A DNA stretch of 36,144 nucleotides from Thiocapsa sp. (GTDB lineage Bacteria; Pseudomonadota; Gammaproteobacteria; Chromatiales; Chromatiaceae), in assembly GCF_022340925.1 (NCBI RefSeq), contig NZ_JAJDNA010000010.1, positions 1 to 36,144 of the forward strand, read 5' to 3'. The notes beneath the pieces were generated by a model. It did not search any database. It had not been told where the DNA came from and saw only the letters and a program-made list of their open reading frames with translations. Shown piece by piece: positions 9,604 through 19,308 of the stretch (position 1 is the first letter of the stretch; the number at the start of each line of letters is the position of its first letter). The position numbers and the translations under genes are program-made.

Positions 9604-12600
9604 TCAGGCTGTGGTCGCTGGCCCGGGAGCGCGATCGGGCCCGCCGGCCGCGCGATGGACCCGGATGTCCAGCGGCTCCCGCTGAAGCAAATGGACGTCG
9701 CGCTGCGGGAAGGCGATCTCGATGCCGTTCTCGGCGAAGCGATCGTAGATGGCTTGGTGCAGCTCGGTGGTCACGCCGATCCGGATATCGACGGCATCCA
9801 GGTAACAGCGTAGGACGAGCGTGAGGGCGTTGTCGCCAAACCCCTCGAAGCTGATCAACGGGGCCGGATCATTGAGGACGCGAGGGTGCTGTCGGGCGAC
9901 GTCGGACAGGATACTCAGGGCCTTGCGTGCGTCGCTGCCATATGCGATCCCGACCGGGACGGTGATCCGGTTTTGCTGATCGGTCAGGGTCCAGTTCAGC
10001 AAGCGTCCCGTGATGAATTCTTTGTTCGGGACCAAGAGCTCCTGCCTGTCCCAGTTACGGATCGTGATCGCGCGGATTTGGATGTTGGTTACCACGCCGG
10101 TGGTGTCCCCGATCGTGACGATGTCACCGACCCGCACCGGGCGCTCGAACAGGATGATGATCCCGCTGATGAAGTTGGCGACGATTTCTTGCAGGCCGAA
10201 GCCGATGCCGACGCCGAGCGCCGCGACCAGCCACTGGACCTGTGACCACTGCAGCCCAAGGGTGCTGAATGCCATCAGGAAGGCGATCAGCGTAATGCCG
10301 TAGGTGACCAGTGTCTTGATCGCAAAGCGCCCGCCCGCCGAGACCGATGCAGCCTGAAGCAGCAGGATCTCCAAGAGCGCCGGCAGATTCTTCGCCGCCA
10401 CCGTGGCGACGATGGCGATCACGAGCACCAACCCCAGGTCGGCCGCTGTGACGGGGACGGACTGATTTGCGCCTTCGACCGCCTTGCTGTAGTGCCAGAG
10501 TGGGATGCGCTCCAACATGGACAGTGCGGGCAGGACGTCCGACCAGATCACCCATAGACCGAGGATCGCGGCGAAGAACAGCGATGCGTTGACGAGCCGG
10601 CGGGTCTGCTCGTCGAGTGCGGCGAGGTCGGGCTCCGGCTCTTCGACCTGGAGGAGCGTGCTCGTGGCCGCCGTAGCGCTGCGCTCCGCACCGGCCTGGG
10701 CGCGGCGGGCGGCCTGCCGATCGAGTGCCGCTTGCAGCGCGAGCCGGCGCCGTGTCACGCCCAGCCATCGGACGATGACCTGATGGAGCGTGACCAGGGC
10801 CAACGCCAGCCAGGTCTGCTGGACGAGGGATTCGAATAGGATGCCGGCGGTATAGACGTAGCCGAGCAGCGCCAGCAGCGTCAGGCCGATTGGCGCGCCG
10901 ACGATGACCGAGAACCAGAGATGACGCGAACGGTTCAGCCAGCCTTGCGGGTGCGCCTGGAGGGTCTGGCTCAGGACGCCCGTCTTGGGACTCAGGAGCC
11001 GCGCGTAGAATACGGTGAACCCGATCATGATGGCGACGAAGGCAATCCGTCCCAGACTGGCGCTGAAGGCCGGGACGTTGGCTTTGTAGAGCACCAGGAC
11101 GACCAGGCTGACCGGCACGATGTAGAGTGTGAACCAATCGAGCTCGCGTCGGATCTTCTTCAGGGTTGTCTGGCTCCAGCGGAAATGCCGATCGGCAACG
11201 CCGTTCGGGATACAGAGCATGCGGAAGGCGAGTAGGTAGTAGAGGCCCAGGGAAATCTCGCTCAAGGTCGCGCCCAAGGCGCGGGTGAACGCCGTCGCCT
11301 CGCTGGATTCCGACAGGGGCACACCTATCAGCCAGAACAACAAGGGCAGTGGCAGCGCCGCGGTGAGGGTCAGGGCGATGGCCAGTGCGGTGTGGCTCAG
11401 GCTGTCCGTGCGCACCCGGCGCAAGCCTTCGGCCGTCGCGTGGATCGCACGTCTCAGCCGAGATACCTTGACGAACAACAGGGTCAGGAGCGCCAGACCC
11501 AGCCAGAAGAGCGGGGAGTGTCGGCCCTCGTGGGCGAGCACCCGTCCAACCTCCAACCAGTGCAGGGGGTAGAGAAGCCAGGCGGCGGCCGGGGGTAGGG
11601 TCGCGAGGGTGTCGAGTCCGACCGGGAGCGAGCTGCGGACCCACAAGAGCCGTTCGGCCAGGAAGTCGTCATAGCGCTTGGTGATCTGGATCATTCGATC
11701 GGCGGCGTAGTTGAGCTCGCCGAGTTGGCGGATGTAGTCGTCCTCGACGGAGAGTGCCTGGTCAAGCAGGCGGACCCGCTGTTCCAGGGTCTCGGCCAGC
11801 TGCTTGCGGACCTCTTCGGTTTGCGCCCGCGGGTCGCCGGCGGTCAGGTCGTCGAGGTAACGTTCCAGGTCGCGCAGGCTGCGTTGTTCTTCGCGATAGC
11901 GGATCTGTCTGAGCGTGGCCTCGGCGATCTCGTCCTCGCGGCCCTCGATCGCCCGGCGATACTGGCGGATGTCGGGGAGCTGGTCTCGCCGTTCGATGAG
12001 GACCTGGCCGAGCGCCTTGCTGAGTCCGGCTGCCTCAACGCGCTGCTCGGAAGCCTTGAAGTCCTGCTCGATTCGCTTGCGGTCGTCCTCGTGCTTCGCC
12101 ATCTCCGCATCGAGGTTCCCCAGCTTGCGTGCGATCTCGCCCATCGAGGCGGTGATCTCGGCATTATCCTGTGCCGCCTGTTGAACAAGCACGTGCTTGT
12201 CGGCGGCTTCGAGCCGGGCGCGCTCGGACTCGCGCTGAGCTGCCTCTGCCTCGGCCCGACGGCGCTGATTCTGCAGCTCCTCGAGCCGGTGTTGTTGGGC
12301 CCGCAGCGACTGCCACGCCAGGTTTGCCTCATCGCGTTGCGCCCGGTGCAGGGCCTCGCGTGCACCTTGACTGAGCAGCTCTTGCTCGAGCATCCGCCCC
12401 TCGGCCCAGAGCTCGTGACGACGTGTCTCGAGCGCCCACCGGTGTGCCTCGGCGAGCTGCGGCAGTCGTTCGTCGGCAGGGGGTTGACGCAGGTCTGCCT
12501 CGACTTGATCGAGTGTCTCGCGGATCTCCGACATCCGCGTGCGGGCCGCGCCGGGTCGATCCTCACTGCCCTCGACGAGCTTGTCGAGCTCGCTGATCCG

Positions 12601-13110
12601 CGTCTCTTCGATGGCGGCATTGCTCATGATGCCGGTCAGGCGCCGTGCAACCTCGTCGGCTGGCAGCTCGTCGGGGAGCTCTGGCAGGCTGGCCCCCGAG
12701 TCCTTCTCTAGCGCCAGCCGCTGCTGGATTGCTGCGGTCTCGCCTGGGGCCGTCTTCAGCGCCTGGGCGAATTCGGCGGCTTTGGCGTCGAAGGTCCGCG
12801 CAGCCTCGAGGTTGGCAAGTGCCCGGTGATACAGCTCGGCCAAGGCAGTCTTGGTCGCCTCGTCGAGCGTCGAGTCGGCCGCGACCTCGGTCAGCTTGGT
12901 TTCGATCTGGCTGGTCGAAGGCAGAGCGGTGGGTCCGCTCGGAGTCGCCTCGAAGGCTGTCTCAGCATCGCCGGGCTCGGCTGCAACGGTGCACGTCGTC
13001 GCGGTCATCGCAGCCGCGAGCGCCAGCCAAGCGAAAAGGTTGCGTTGTCGCCAGCGACGGCGCGAGCTGGGTGTGCGCGGTTGCGGTGCGGTGCAGTGCG
13101 TCGGCATCAT
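9604..13110 (-). CDS. MscK/MscM-type large mechanosensitive channel (MscS superfamily)
   Basis: An inner-membrane channel that opens on membrane tension during osmotic downshock. At 1168 residues it has the size and plan of E. coli MscK (1120) and MscM/YjeP (1107). A signal sequence ends near residue 45 (ATTCTVAAEP). A long Glu/Arg/Ala-rich coiled-coil periplasmic region follows to about residue 500. Several membrane helices occupy about 520-960. The MscS core comes last: pore helix ALGVGIGFGLQEIVANFISG, then ILFERPVRVGDIVTIG and the beta domain WDRQELLVPNKEFITGRLLN. Which of the two E. coli paralogues it corresponds to is not decidable by eye. Its stop lies 34 nt from the convergent sulfotransferase stop. 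Confidence 0.92.
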   Translation of the reverse strand: MMPTHCTAPQPRTPSSRRRWRQRNLFAWLALAAAMTATTCTVAAEPGDAETAFEATPSGPTALPSTSQIETKLTEVAADSTLDEATKTALAELYHRALANLEAARTFDAKAAEFAQALKTAPGETAAIQQRLALEKDSGASLPELPDELPADEVARRLTGIMSNAAIEETRISELDKLVEGSEDRPGAARTRMSEIRETLDQVEADLRQPPADERLPQLAEAHRWALETRRHELWAEGRMLEQELLSQGAREALHRAQRDEANLAWQSLRAQQHRLEELQNQRRRAEAEAAQRESERARLEAADKHVLVQQAAQDNAEITASMGEIARKLGNLDAEMAKHEDDRKRIEQDFKASEQRVEAAGLSKALGQVLIERRDQLPDIRQYRRAIEGREDEIAEATLRQIRYREEQRSLRDLERYLDDLTAGDPRAQTEEVRKQLAETLEQRVRLLDQALSVEDDYIRQLGELNYAADRMIQITKRYDDFLAERLLWVRSSLPVGLDTLATLPPAAAWLLYPLHWLEVGRVLAHEGRHSPLFWLGLALLTLLFVKVSRLRRAIHATAEGLRRVRTDSLSHTALAIALTLTAALPLPLLFWLIGVPLSESSEATAFTRALGATLSEISLGLYYLLAFRMLCIPNGVADRHFRWSQTTLKKIRRELDWFTLYIVPVSLVVLVLYKANVPAFSASLGRIAFVAIMIGFTVFYARLLSPKTGVLSQTLQAHPQGWLNRSRHLWFSVIVGAPIGLTLLALLGYVYTAGILFESLVQQTWLALALVTLHQVIVRWLGVTRRRLALQAALDRQAARRAQAGAERSATAATSTLLQVEEPEPDLAALDEQTRRLVNASLFFAAILGLWVIWSDVLPALSMLERIPLWHYSKAVEGANQSVPVTAADLGLVLVIAIVATVAAKNLPALLEILLLQAASVSAGGRFAIKTLVTYGITLIAFLMAFSTLGLQWSQVQWLVAALGVGIGFGLQEIVANFISGIIILFERPVRVGDIVTIGDTTGVVTNIQIRAITIRNWDRQELLVPNKEFITGRLLNWTLTDQQNRITVPVGIAYGSDARKALSILSDVARQHPRVLNDPAPLISFEGFGDNALTLVLRCYLDAVDIRIGVTTELHQAIYDRFAENGIEIAFPQRDVHLLQREPLDIRVHRAAGGPDRAPGPATTA

Positions 13111-13171
13111 CTGACTGGGTAGACACGGCTCAATCGGTTTTCGTGAAGGCTCAGGGACCCGCTAGAGACTT

Positions 13172-13193
13172 CGCCGGTTCGCCCAAACCGGCG
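13172..13193. repeat. Inverted repeat between argA and the mechanosensitive channel gene
   Basis: CGCCGGTT (13172-13179), a 6-nt loop, then AACCGGCG (13186-13193): a perfect 8-bp stem inside the 219-nt gap downstream of argA and upstream of the channel gene. No T-run follows on the minus strand, so if it ends argA transcription it is not a textbook terminator. The stem shares CGCCGG with the repeats at 8209 and 35395. Confidence 0.4.
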
Positions 13194-13329
13194 GGCCAGA
13201 TCGGAAGCCCTGAGGTTTTCATGTGTGACCTTTCAGGCGCTCACGCCGTCAACCCGGACAGACCCCTCGCCCCGCATTCCGGGACGTCCGGTCATCGGCC
13301 AATGGGCCTTGAGCGCTGCCTCGTCCGGA

Positions 13330-14745
13330 TCAAGGTCCGGCGCCAAGACGGGGCGCGCCAGCGGACGTCTTCAGGAGCGTTTTGATGAAGACGCGAGAGT
13401 TACGTTGAAGGTTGTAGAGTGCCTGACGCTGCATCGGCAGGGCGTCGAGCACCGCCGGCTCGAAGCCGCGCTCTCGAAACCAGTGCGCGGTCTGGGTTGT
13501 GAGGACGAAGAGCCGTTCGATCCCCATGGCACCGGCGATCCCCTCCATGTGGTCGAGCAGCCGATCGCCGCGCCCGGCAGCGCGATAGTCGGGGTGGACC
13601 GCCACGCAGGCCAATTCGGCCATCCTGTCATCCGGGTAAGGGTAGAGCGCAGCGCACGCGGTGATCAAGCCGTCACGCTCGGCCAGCACGAAGCGGTCGA
13701 TCTCGGTCTCCAGGCGTTCACGGGAGCGGCGCACGAGGATCCCGCTGTCCTCGAGCGGCCGCAGGAGCTCAAGGATTCCGGTGACATCGTCGACCTGCGC
13801 CGGGCGCAGGTCTTCGTAGGGTTCGGCAGAGATCAGGGTCCCGCTGCCGTCGGGGGTGAGGAGCTCGCGCAGCAAGGCGCCCCCGCGGCGGCGTGCCACG
13901 AGATGGACACGCGGGATGCCGTGACGGCAAGCCTCTGCCCCGGCGCGCAGGTATTGCGCGATATCTTCAGGGATCTCCGCAGCCGCGGCGAGGATGCCGT
14001 CGACATCGCGGGCCAATAGGTTCGAGCCCAGCAGATCCTCCGTCCCGGCTTCGGTGGGGCGGGCCAGGGTAGGTCCCTCAGCGAGGAAGATGAGCTTGTC
14101 GGCGCCCATTGCGACAGCCGCGCTGCGCGCCACGTCAGCCGCGCTGAGGTTGAAGACCTCGCCGGTGGGCGAATAGCCGAGGGGGGGCATCAAGGCCACG
14201 GCCCTCTGGTCAATGACTGCGCGCAAGGTCCGGTGGTCGACGCGGCGCACCGCGCCTGTATGCCCATAGTCCACGCCGTCGATGACCCCCAGGGGCCGTG
14301 CGGTCACGAAATTGCCGGACACCACCGGGATCCGCACGCCCGCCATCGGCGAATTCGCGAGCCCCAGCGAGAGCAGCGCCTCGATCTCGACCCGGACCAC
14401 TCCGGCGGCCTCTTTGACACAGTCAAGTGCGGCATCGTCTGTGATCCGCAGGCCCCGCACATAGCGCAACTCGGCCCCCCGGTCAGCGAGTCGGGCCTCG
14501 ATCTGAGGTCGCGCGCCATGCACCAGCACGAGCCGGACACCCAGGCCGTGCAACAGGGCGATATCGTGGACCAGCTCCGGGAAGCCTGGGTCAGCAACCG
14601 CCTCGCCTCCGAAGGCGATGACGAAGGTGTTTCCGCGATGGGCGTGGATATAGGGGGTCGCCTGACGCACCCACTCCACGAAGGGATCGCGCAGCGGGCC
14701 GGCCGCGTTCGGGGTTGCAGGGCTGTCGGATTCGGTGCGGGCCAT
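13330..14745 (-). CDS. argA: N-acetylglutamate synthase (amino-acid acetyltransferase)
   Basis: Catalyses acetyl-CoA + L-glutamate to N-acetyl-L-glutamate, the first step of arginine synthesis. It has the ArgA two-domain plan: an N-terminal amino-acid-kinase-like domain (FVIAFGGEAV, LVLVHGARPQIEARL, PVVSGNFVTARP, MPPLGYSPTGEVFNL) and a C-terminal GNAT acetyltransferase domain (ACAALYPYPDDRMAELACVAVHPDYRAAGRGDRLLD, split here by no break). About 471 residues against 443 in E. coli. The ATG at 14745 is chosen because the protein family starts shortly before the WVRQATPYIHAHRG stretch; the longer frame to 14868 overlaps the pilR coding end. It lies 38 nt downstream of pilR on the same strand, so it may be co-transcribed. 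In E. coli argA follows recD; here it does not. Confidence 0.95.
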   Translation of the reverse strand: MARTESDSPATPNAAGPLRDPFVEWVRQATPYIHAHRGNTFVIAFGGEAVADPGFPELVHDIALLHGLGVRLVLVHGARPQIEARLADRGAELRYVRGLRITDDAALDCVKEAAGVVRVEIEALLSLGLANSPMAGVRIPVVSGNFVTARPLGVIDGVDYGHTGAVRRVDHRTLRAVIDQRAVALMPPLGYSPTGEVFNLSAADVARSAAVAMGADKLIFLAEGPTLARPTEAGTEDLLGSNLLARDVDGILAAAAEIPEDIAQYLRAGAEACRHGIPRVHLVARRRGGALLRELLTPDGSGTLISAEPYEDLRPAQVDDVTGILELLRPLEDSGILVRRSRERLETEIDRFVLAERDGLITACAALYPYPDDRMAELACVAVHPDYRAAGRGDRLLDHMEGIAGAMGIERLFVLTTQTAHWFRERGFEPAVLDALPMQRQALYNLQRNSRVFIKTLLKTSAGAPRLGAGP

Positions 14746-14783
14746 CGTTGAAAGGGTCCAGTCCGGGTGGTGCGCGCCTTGGG

Positions 14784-16133
14784 CTATTCGATGCCGAGCT
14801 TGGCGAGGCGATAGCGCAACGATCTCAGTGTCATGCCCAACTTCCTCGCGGCGGCCGTCCGGTTCCAATGGGTTTCGTCCAGCGCATCCATGATGGCTCT
14901 TTTCTCGATTTCGCCGAGATAGTCCTCCAGCGGGACACGGTCATCGATCTGCACCTCCGGGGGAGCGGCGCTTTCCCCTTGGGGAAGATAGAGGTCGCCG
15001 ACTTCAATGAGAGAGCCCTCGCAGAGGGCGGTCGCCCGCTCAAGGATGTTCTCGAGCTCGCGCACGTTGCCGGGAAATCTGTAGTGCGTCAGGGTCTCGA
15101 GTGCCGCCACCGAGAGCGCGATGGGTGGGCGGTCCTTGTGGTGTCTGCCGATGCGCTTCAGCAGCTGCGCCGCCAAGGCCGGGATGTCCTGGGGGCGCTC
15201 GCGCAAGGACGGCATCCGGAGCTCGATGACATTGATGCGATAGAAGAGGTCTTGCCGGAAGTGTCCCTTCTCGACCTCGAGGTTGAGGTCGCGGTGACTG
15301 GCGCTGATGATCCGCGCATCGACCGGGATCTCCTGCTGCGCGCCGACCGGACGCACGCTCTTCTCCTGGACCGCGCGCAACAGCTTGACCTGCGCCGGCA
15401 GCGGGAGGTCGGCGACCTCGTCGAGAAACAGGGTCCCGCCGGAGGCGGCCTGGAACAGCCCTTCCTTATCGCTCACGGCGCCGGTAAAACTTCCCTTCTT
15501 GTGGCCGAAGAGCTCGCTCTCGACCAGATCCTGCGGGATGGCGCCGCAGTTCACGGCAACGAAAGGCCCCGCCGCGCGAGGGCCTTGAGCATGGATCAGC
15601 CGGGCCGCCAGCTCCTTTCCCGTGCCGCTTTCGCCTGTGATGAATACCGGGGCCTGGTTGCGCGCGAGCTTGCCGATCATCTGGCGGATCTGCCCCATGG
15701 GGCGCGAATCGCCGATCAAGCTCGAGCCGGTTGGCATTGGGACATCGTCGCCGCCGCCCGCGGTCTCGCGCAGCCTCAGCGCCGAGCCGACGAGCTGGCG
15801 CAGCAGGCGCAGATCCACCGGTTTCGCGACGAAATCGAAGGCCCCGGCCTTCATGGCCGCGACCGCGGATTCCATGTTGCCGTGGGCGGTAATCATGGCG
15901 ACTGGCAGATCGGGATAGTGTTCGCTGATGTGGTAGATCAGGTCGATGCCGTTGCCGTCCGGGAGGTTCATGTCGGTCAGGCAGAGGTCGAACCGATTGC
16001 GCCCCAGCTGATGTTTGGCATCGACCAGGGTCGTGGCGGTCAGCGCGCGGATCTCCATCCGGCTCAGGGTAATCCTTAAGAGGTCAAGGATGTCGGACTC
16101 GTCGTCGACCACCAGCGCTTGGGCCTTGCTCAT
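14784..16133 (-). CDS. pilR: PilR-type sigma-54-dependent response regulator
   Basis: An NtrC-family activator that, when phosphorylated by PilS, drives sigma-54 transcription of type IV pilin (pilA in Pseudomonas). The 449 residues comprise a receiver domain with phospho-acceptor Asp54 (CLTDMNLPDGNG) and acidic pocket VVDDE, then an AAA+ domain with Walker A GESGTGKE, the sigma-54 contact loop GSFTGA (Ser in place of the commoner Ala), Walker B GGTLFLDEVADLP, the R-finger region and NVRELENILERA, and a Fis-type helix-turn-helix end (WNRTAAARKLGMTLRSLRYR). It closely resembles Pseudomonas PilR along its length, and the adjacent gene encodes a PilS-like kinase. The pilin genes it would control are not in this window. 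Confidence 0.93.
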   Translation of the reverse strand: MSKAQALVVDDESDILDLLRITLSRMEIRALTATTLVDAKHQLGRNRFDLCLTDMNLPDGNGIDLIYHISEHYPDLPVAMITAHGNMESAVAAMKAGAFDFVAKPVDLRLLRQLVGSALRLRETAGGGDDVPMPTGSSLIGDSRPMGQIRQMIGKLARNQAPVFITGESGTGKELAARLIHAQGPRAAGPFVAVNCGAIPQDLVESELFGHKKGSFTGAVSDKEGLFQAASGGTLFLDEVADLPLPAQVKLLRAVQEKSVRPVGAQQEIPVDARIISASHRDLNLEVEKGHFRQDLFYRINVIELRMPSLRERPQDIPALAAQLLKRIGRHHKDRPPIALSVAALETLTHYRFPGNVRELENILERATALCEGSLIEVGDLYLPQGESAAPPEVQIDDRVPLEDYLGEIEKRAIMDALDETHWNRTAAARKLGMTLRSLRYRLAKLGIE

Positions 16134-16313
16134 GATGCCAGCTCCCTCTAGTTTGGTTCCAAGTTCCTCATCGCGGACACGGGCGGCGGCCCCGAAGTCG
16201 GCACATCATTGCATGGAGAGACACCCAGGTGTGCTTCGTGCACCAAGGATAGCGCCTGGCGCTTTTAGACAGAAGCGGGGCCGGTGGTTTGGCGCACCCG
16301 CCTGAGTGATCCC

Positions 16314-17960
16314 TTAGCCGGCGAAGAGCAGCTTGAATCGGCTTCCGTGCGGCCGGGCGGGCTCGTAGGTCAGACGAATGCCGTTGGTCTCGGCGAGCTC
16401 GCGGGCGATATAGAGTCCGAGCCCCGTGCCGGTCGACTTTGTCGTGAAAAAGGGGTTGAAGATCTCGTAGACGATGGCCTCGTCGATCCCCGGCCCGTTA
16501 TCACTGATCTCGATTACGGGTCCGTGCTCACCGCCCCTTGGCCCCGTCAGGCGGATCTCCGCGCGTCCCGTCCGATTCGGGCCGCCGCCGTGAATGACGG
16601 CGTTCTCGCAGAGGTTTGCCACGATCTGATGCAAATGGCGCGGATCGACGTGGACCGGGTCAGGCGGAGCGCTGATTTCGAGCGTGAGCTGCTCCGCGGA
16701 GAGGCGATAGGTCTCGCGGAGCTCCCCGGCGAGGTCGCGCAACCAGGCGCTCAGGTCGATGGCGACGGGCTCCAACTGGTTGCGGCGTGAGAGCTGCATG
16801 ACGCTGGTGACGGTCTCGTCGATTCGCGCGCTGTTGCGGCGGATGATGTCGAGGAGATGGCGGTCTTCCTCGGGGAGGTCCTTGCCGTCCGCGAAGAGCT
16901 CGCTGGCATGGCTGATGGCGCTCAGGGGGTTGCGGATATTGTGCGCGATACTCGCCGTCAGGGTTCCGAGCGCAGCCAGCTTGATCTGTTGGGCCTCATG
17001 GGTCAGCTCCTGCTGATCGCGCAGATAGACGAGCGCGCCGGAGGCTCGGTAATCGCCGAGCAGGGTGAGCGATGCCCGGACCTGGCGGGTGCCGACCCGC
17101 AACACACCGCCTTCCGGCTTGGGCTTGTGAACCTCGGCCTTGAGCCAGTCTGCGAGCTCGTTCGAGAGATCGCGGAGCGATTCGCGGGAGGTGACCGCCT
17201 CGGCATCGAGCAGGGTCAGGGCCGCCTTGTTTGTCAGGCGCAGACGGCGCTCACCATCCACCACCAGGACGCCGGTCCGCAGATTCTCGATGATGAAGGC
17301 ATTGAGCTTGGTGAGATTGGCGATGTCGACGGTTCGCCGCGCTGCAAGCGCCTCGGCTTCGCGCACGCGCTGGTAGAGCACGTGGGCGATCAGGGCTACG
17401 GCGAAGAAGATAGTGCCGAGCAGGCCCGCCTGCGTGTAGCTTGCTGTCTCGGTGGCCCCCTGTAGATCGGCGTAGATCTGCTCGGTGAGCACGGCAAGCG
17501 TGGCGAGAGACGCAATCAGGAGGGCTAAACGGCCCTCCATCATGAGTGCGCCGGCCGCAACAGCGACCGCAAGGAGCATACCAAGGCCGCTGCTGACGCC
17601 CCCGCCGGCATGCATCAGCAATGTCAGGGCGATGAGGTCGGTGTAGATGGCCAGGAGGACTTGGCTCTCGCGCCCCGGCCAGCGAAAGTAAAGGGTGACG
17701 CCGCTGAATAGGACCAGGAGTGCGTAGACGATCAGCACGTCCCAGGCGAGCTCGGCAAGCTCGGCTGTGATCAAGGGGTCGAGCGCCGGGGGCGAGAACA
17801 GCAGGATGAGCCCGATCAGCAGTGCCAGGCGGCACAAGAACAGCCAGCGCAACGCCGCCCACGTGGGATAGCGGTGATCGGGGCGCGCTCGTCTCGGCAG
17901 CGCCCCGACGTCCTCTCCCGAGGTCGGGGCGGCTGGCTCAGTCGCGGATTCGTCTGTCAT
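16314..17960 (-). CDS. pilS: PilS-type membrane sensor histidine kinase
   Basis: Partner kinase of PilR, an inner-membrane protein that in Pseudomonas senses pilin. About 549 residues from the ATG at 17960 (530 in P. aeruginosa). Six hydrophobic segments lie in about residues 40-220, beginning with WLFLCRLALLIGLILLF. A PAS-like domain follows (NAFIIENLRTGVLVVDGE), then the dimerisation/phosphoacceptor helix TASIAHNIRNPLSAISHASE with His340, and the ATPase domain: N box NLCENAVIHGG, G1 EISDNGPGID, F box NPFFTTK, G2 GTGLGLYIAREL. The residue after His340 is Asn, where Glu or Asp is usual in this class. Upstream of pilR on the same strand with 180 nt between them; divergent from sucC. In-frame starts upstream of 17960 lack homology. 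Confidence 0.92.
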   Translation of the reverse strand: MTDESATEPAAPTSGEDVGALPRRARPDHRYPTWAALRWLFLCRLALLIGLILLFSPPALDPLITAELAELAWDVLIVYALLVLFSGVTLYFRWPGRESQVLLAIYTDLIALTLLMHAGGGVSSGLGMLLAVAVAAGALMMEGRLALLIASLATLAVLTEQIYADLQGATETASYTQAGLLGTIFFAVALIAHVLYQRVREAEALAARRTVDIANLTKLNAFIIENLRTGVLVVDGERRLRLTNKAALTLLDAEAVTSRESLRDLSNELADWLKAEVHKPKPEGGVLRVGTRQVRASLTLLGDYRASGALVYLRDQQELTHEAQQIKLAALGTLTASIAHNIRNPLSAISHASELFADGKDLPEEDRHLLDIIRRNSARIDETVTSVMQLSRRNQLEPVAIDLSAWLRDLAGELRETYRLSAEQLTLEISAPPDPVHVDPRHLHQIVANLCENAVIHGGGPNRTGRAEIRLTGPRGGEHGPVIEISDNGPGIDEAIVYEIFNPFFTTKSTGTGLGLYIARELAETNGIRLTYEPARPHGSRFKLLFAG

Positions 17961-18116
17961 CGGCTGTCTCGGAGTCTTCCTTGGCGTGCCTTGGCATCTG
18001 TGCCCCGGGGATCGATGTGCTTTGCCAACGGCGTGGTGATTAGACCAGAATGAGCGGGGTGCGACCATGTGGTCGTGTTCCAACGCGACCTGGCGAACCG
18101 CGACCCTGAGCGAACG

Positions 18117-19307
18117 ATGAATCTACACGAATACCAGTCCAAGCGGCTGTTTCAAGATTATCGGATCCCGGTCCCCGACGGACTGACGGCGACGACGCCG
18201 AAAGCAGCGGCCGCGGCCTGCGGCAAGTTGGGCGGGAGGCGTTGGGTCGTCAAGGCCCAGGTCCATGCCGGAGGGCGTGGGAAGGCCGGTGGCGTGGTCG
18301 TGGCCGAGTCGCTCGGAGCGGTCGAGGAAGCGGCCCGGCGCCTCCTGGGGAGCCGCCTGGCGACGGCACAGAGCGCCCCCGAAGGCTTGCCGGTGGAAAC
18401 CCTCCTCATCGAGCGGCCGACTGCGGTCTCGCGCGAGCTCTACCTCGGCCTGCTGCTGGAGCGCGAGACCGAACGTCTCCTTTTTATGGCCTCGGAAGCC
18501 GGCGGCATGGAGATCGAACGGGTTGCGGCGGAGACCCCAGATCGGCTCATGCTGACGCGGGTTCATCCCGCTGCCGGGCTGCAACCCTATCAGGTGCGTC
18601 GGCTCGGTTTCGGCTTGGGCCTGCAGGCCAATCAGATCAAGGCCCTCGACGCGCTGATGCACGGACTCTATCGGCTCTTCACCGAGCTTGACGCCAGCCT
18701 CGTTGAGGTCAACCCTCTCGTGGTGGATGATGAGGGTGGTTTGGTCGCGTTGGATGCCAAGATCAATCTCGACGACAACGCACTTTATCGGCACCCCGAG
18801 CTGGAGTCGCTGCGCGACCCCGGACAAGAGGATCCACGTGAGCTTGCTGCCAGGCGGCACGCGCTCAGTTATATCAGCCTCAGCGGAAACATCGGCTGCC
18901 TGGTCAATGGAGCTGGACTCGCGATGGCGACCATGGATCTGGTGCAGCTGCACGGTGGCACACCCGCCAACTTTCTCGATGTGGGCGGCGGCGCCACCGC
19001 AGCCCGTGTCGCGGAGGCGTTCAGGTTGATTCTGTCAGACCCCAATGTTCGTGCGGTGCTCGTCAACATCTTCGGCGGCATCGTTCGTTGCGATCTTATC
19101 GCGGAGGGCATCATCCAGGCCGTCCGGGACGTGAAGGTCCCTGTCCCGCTCGTGGTGCGTCTGGAAGGCACCAACGCCGCGCAGGGCCTGGCGATGCTGG
19201 CACGCAGCGGACTGGCGGTGGAGACGGCGGCCAGCTTGAGCGAGGCGGCGCATAAGGTCGTCGAGGCCGCGGCTGGCGCGGTCGACGGCGCCCTCAGAGA
19301 GGCCTGA
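18117..19307 (+). CDS. sucC: Succinyl-CoA synthetase (ADP/GDP-forming), beta subunit
   Basis: The nucleotide-binding subunit of succinate-CoA ligase, which interconverts succinyl-CoA and succinate in the TCA cycle with substrate-level phosphorylation. The 396 residues (388 in E. coli) open with the family signature [12 protein letters not shown]. An ATP-grasp domain follows ([44 protein letters not shown]), then the C-terminal CoA-ligase domain with [28 protein letters not shown] and [17 protein letters not shown]. The start at 18117 is set by the signature; upstream in-frame starts have no homology. It is separated from sucD by one base. A malate-CoA ligase reading is possible in principle but the sequence looks like ordinary SucC. 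Confidence 0.95.
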   Translation: MNLHEYQSKRLFQDYRIPVPDGLTATTPKAAAAACGKLGGRRWVVKAQVHAGGRGKAGGVVVAESLGAVEEAARRLLGSRLATAQSAPEGLPVETLLIERPTAVSRELYLGLLLERETERLLFMASEAGGMEIERVAAETPDRLMLTRVHPAAGLQPYQVRRLGFGLGLQANQIKALDALMHGLYRLFTELDASLVEVNPLVVDDEGGLVALDAKINLDDNALYRHPELESLRDPGQEDPRELAARRHALSYISLSGNIGCLVNGAGLAMATMDLVQLHGGTPANFLDVGGGATAARVAEAFRLILSDPNVRAVLVNIFGGIVRCDLIAEGIIQAVRDVKVPVPLVVRLEGTNAAQGLAMLARSGLAVETAASLSEAAHKVVEAAAGAVDGALREA

Positions 19308-19308
19308 C

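Noticed and set aside
10124..11644. 506-codon minus-strand frame inside the channel gene
   Set aside because: Same strand but another frame of the MscK/MscM-type gene; Pro/Arg-rich with no domain, so a shadow.
14715..16079. 454-codon plus-strand frame opposite pilR
   Set aside because: It is antisense to the clearly conserved pilR sequence and has no recognisable motif.
16134..16313. Terminator or second promoter between pilS and pilR
   Set aside because: Only a 6-bp AGCGCC/GGCGCT palindrome with a single-base centre is present, with no T-run.
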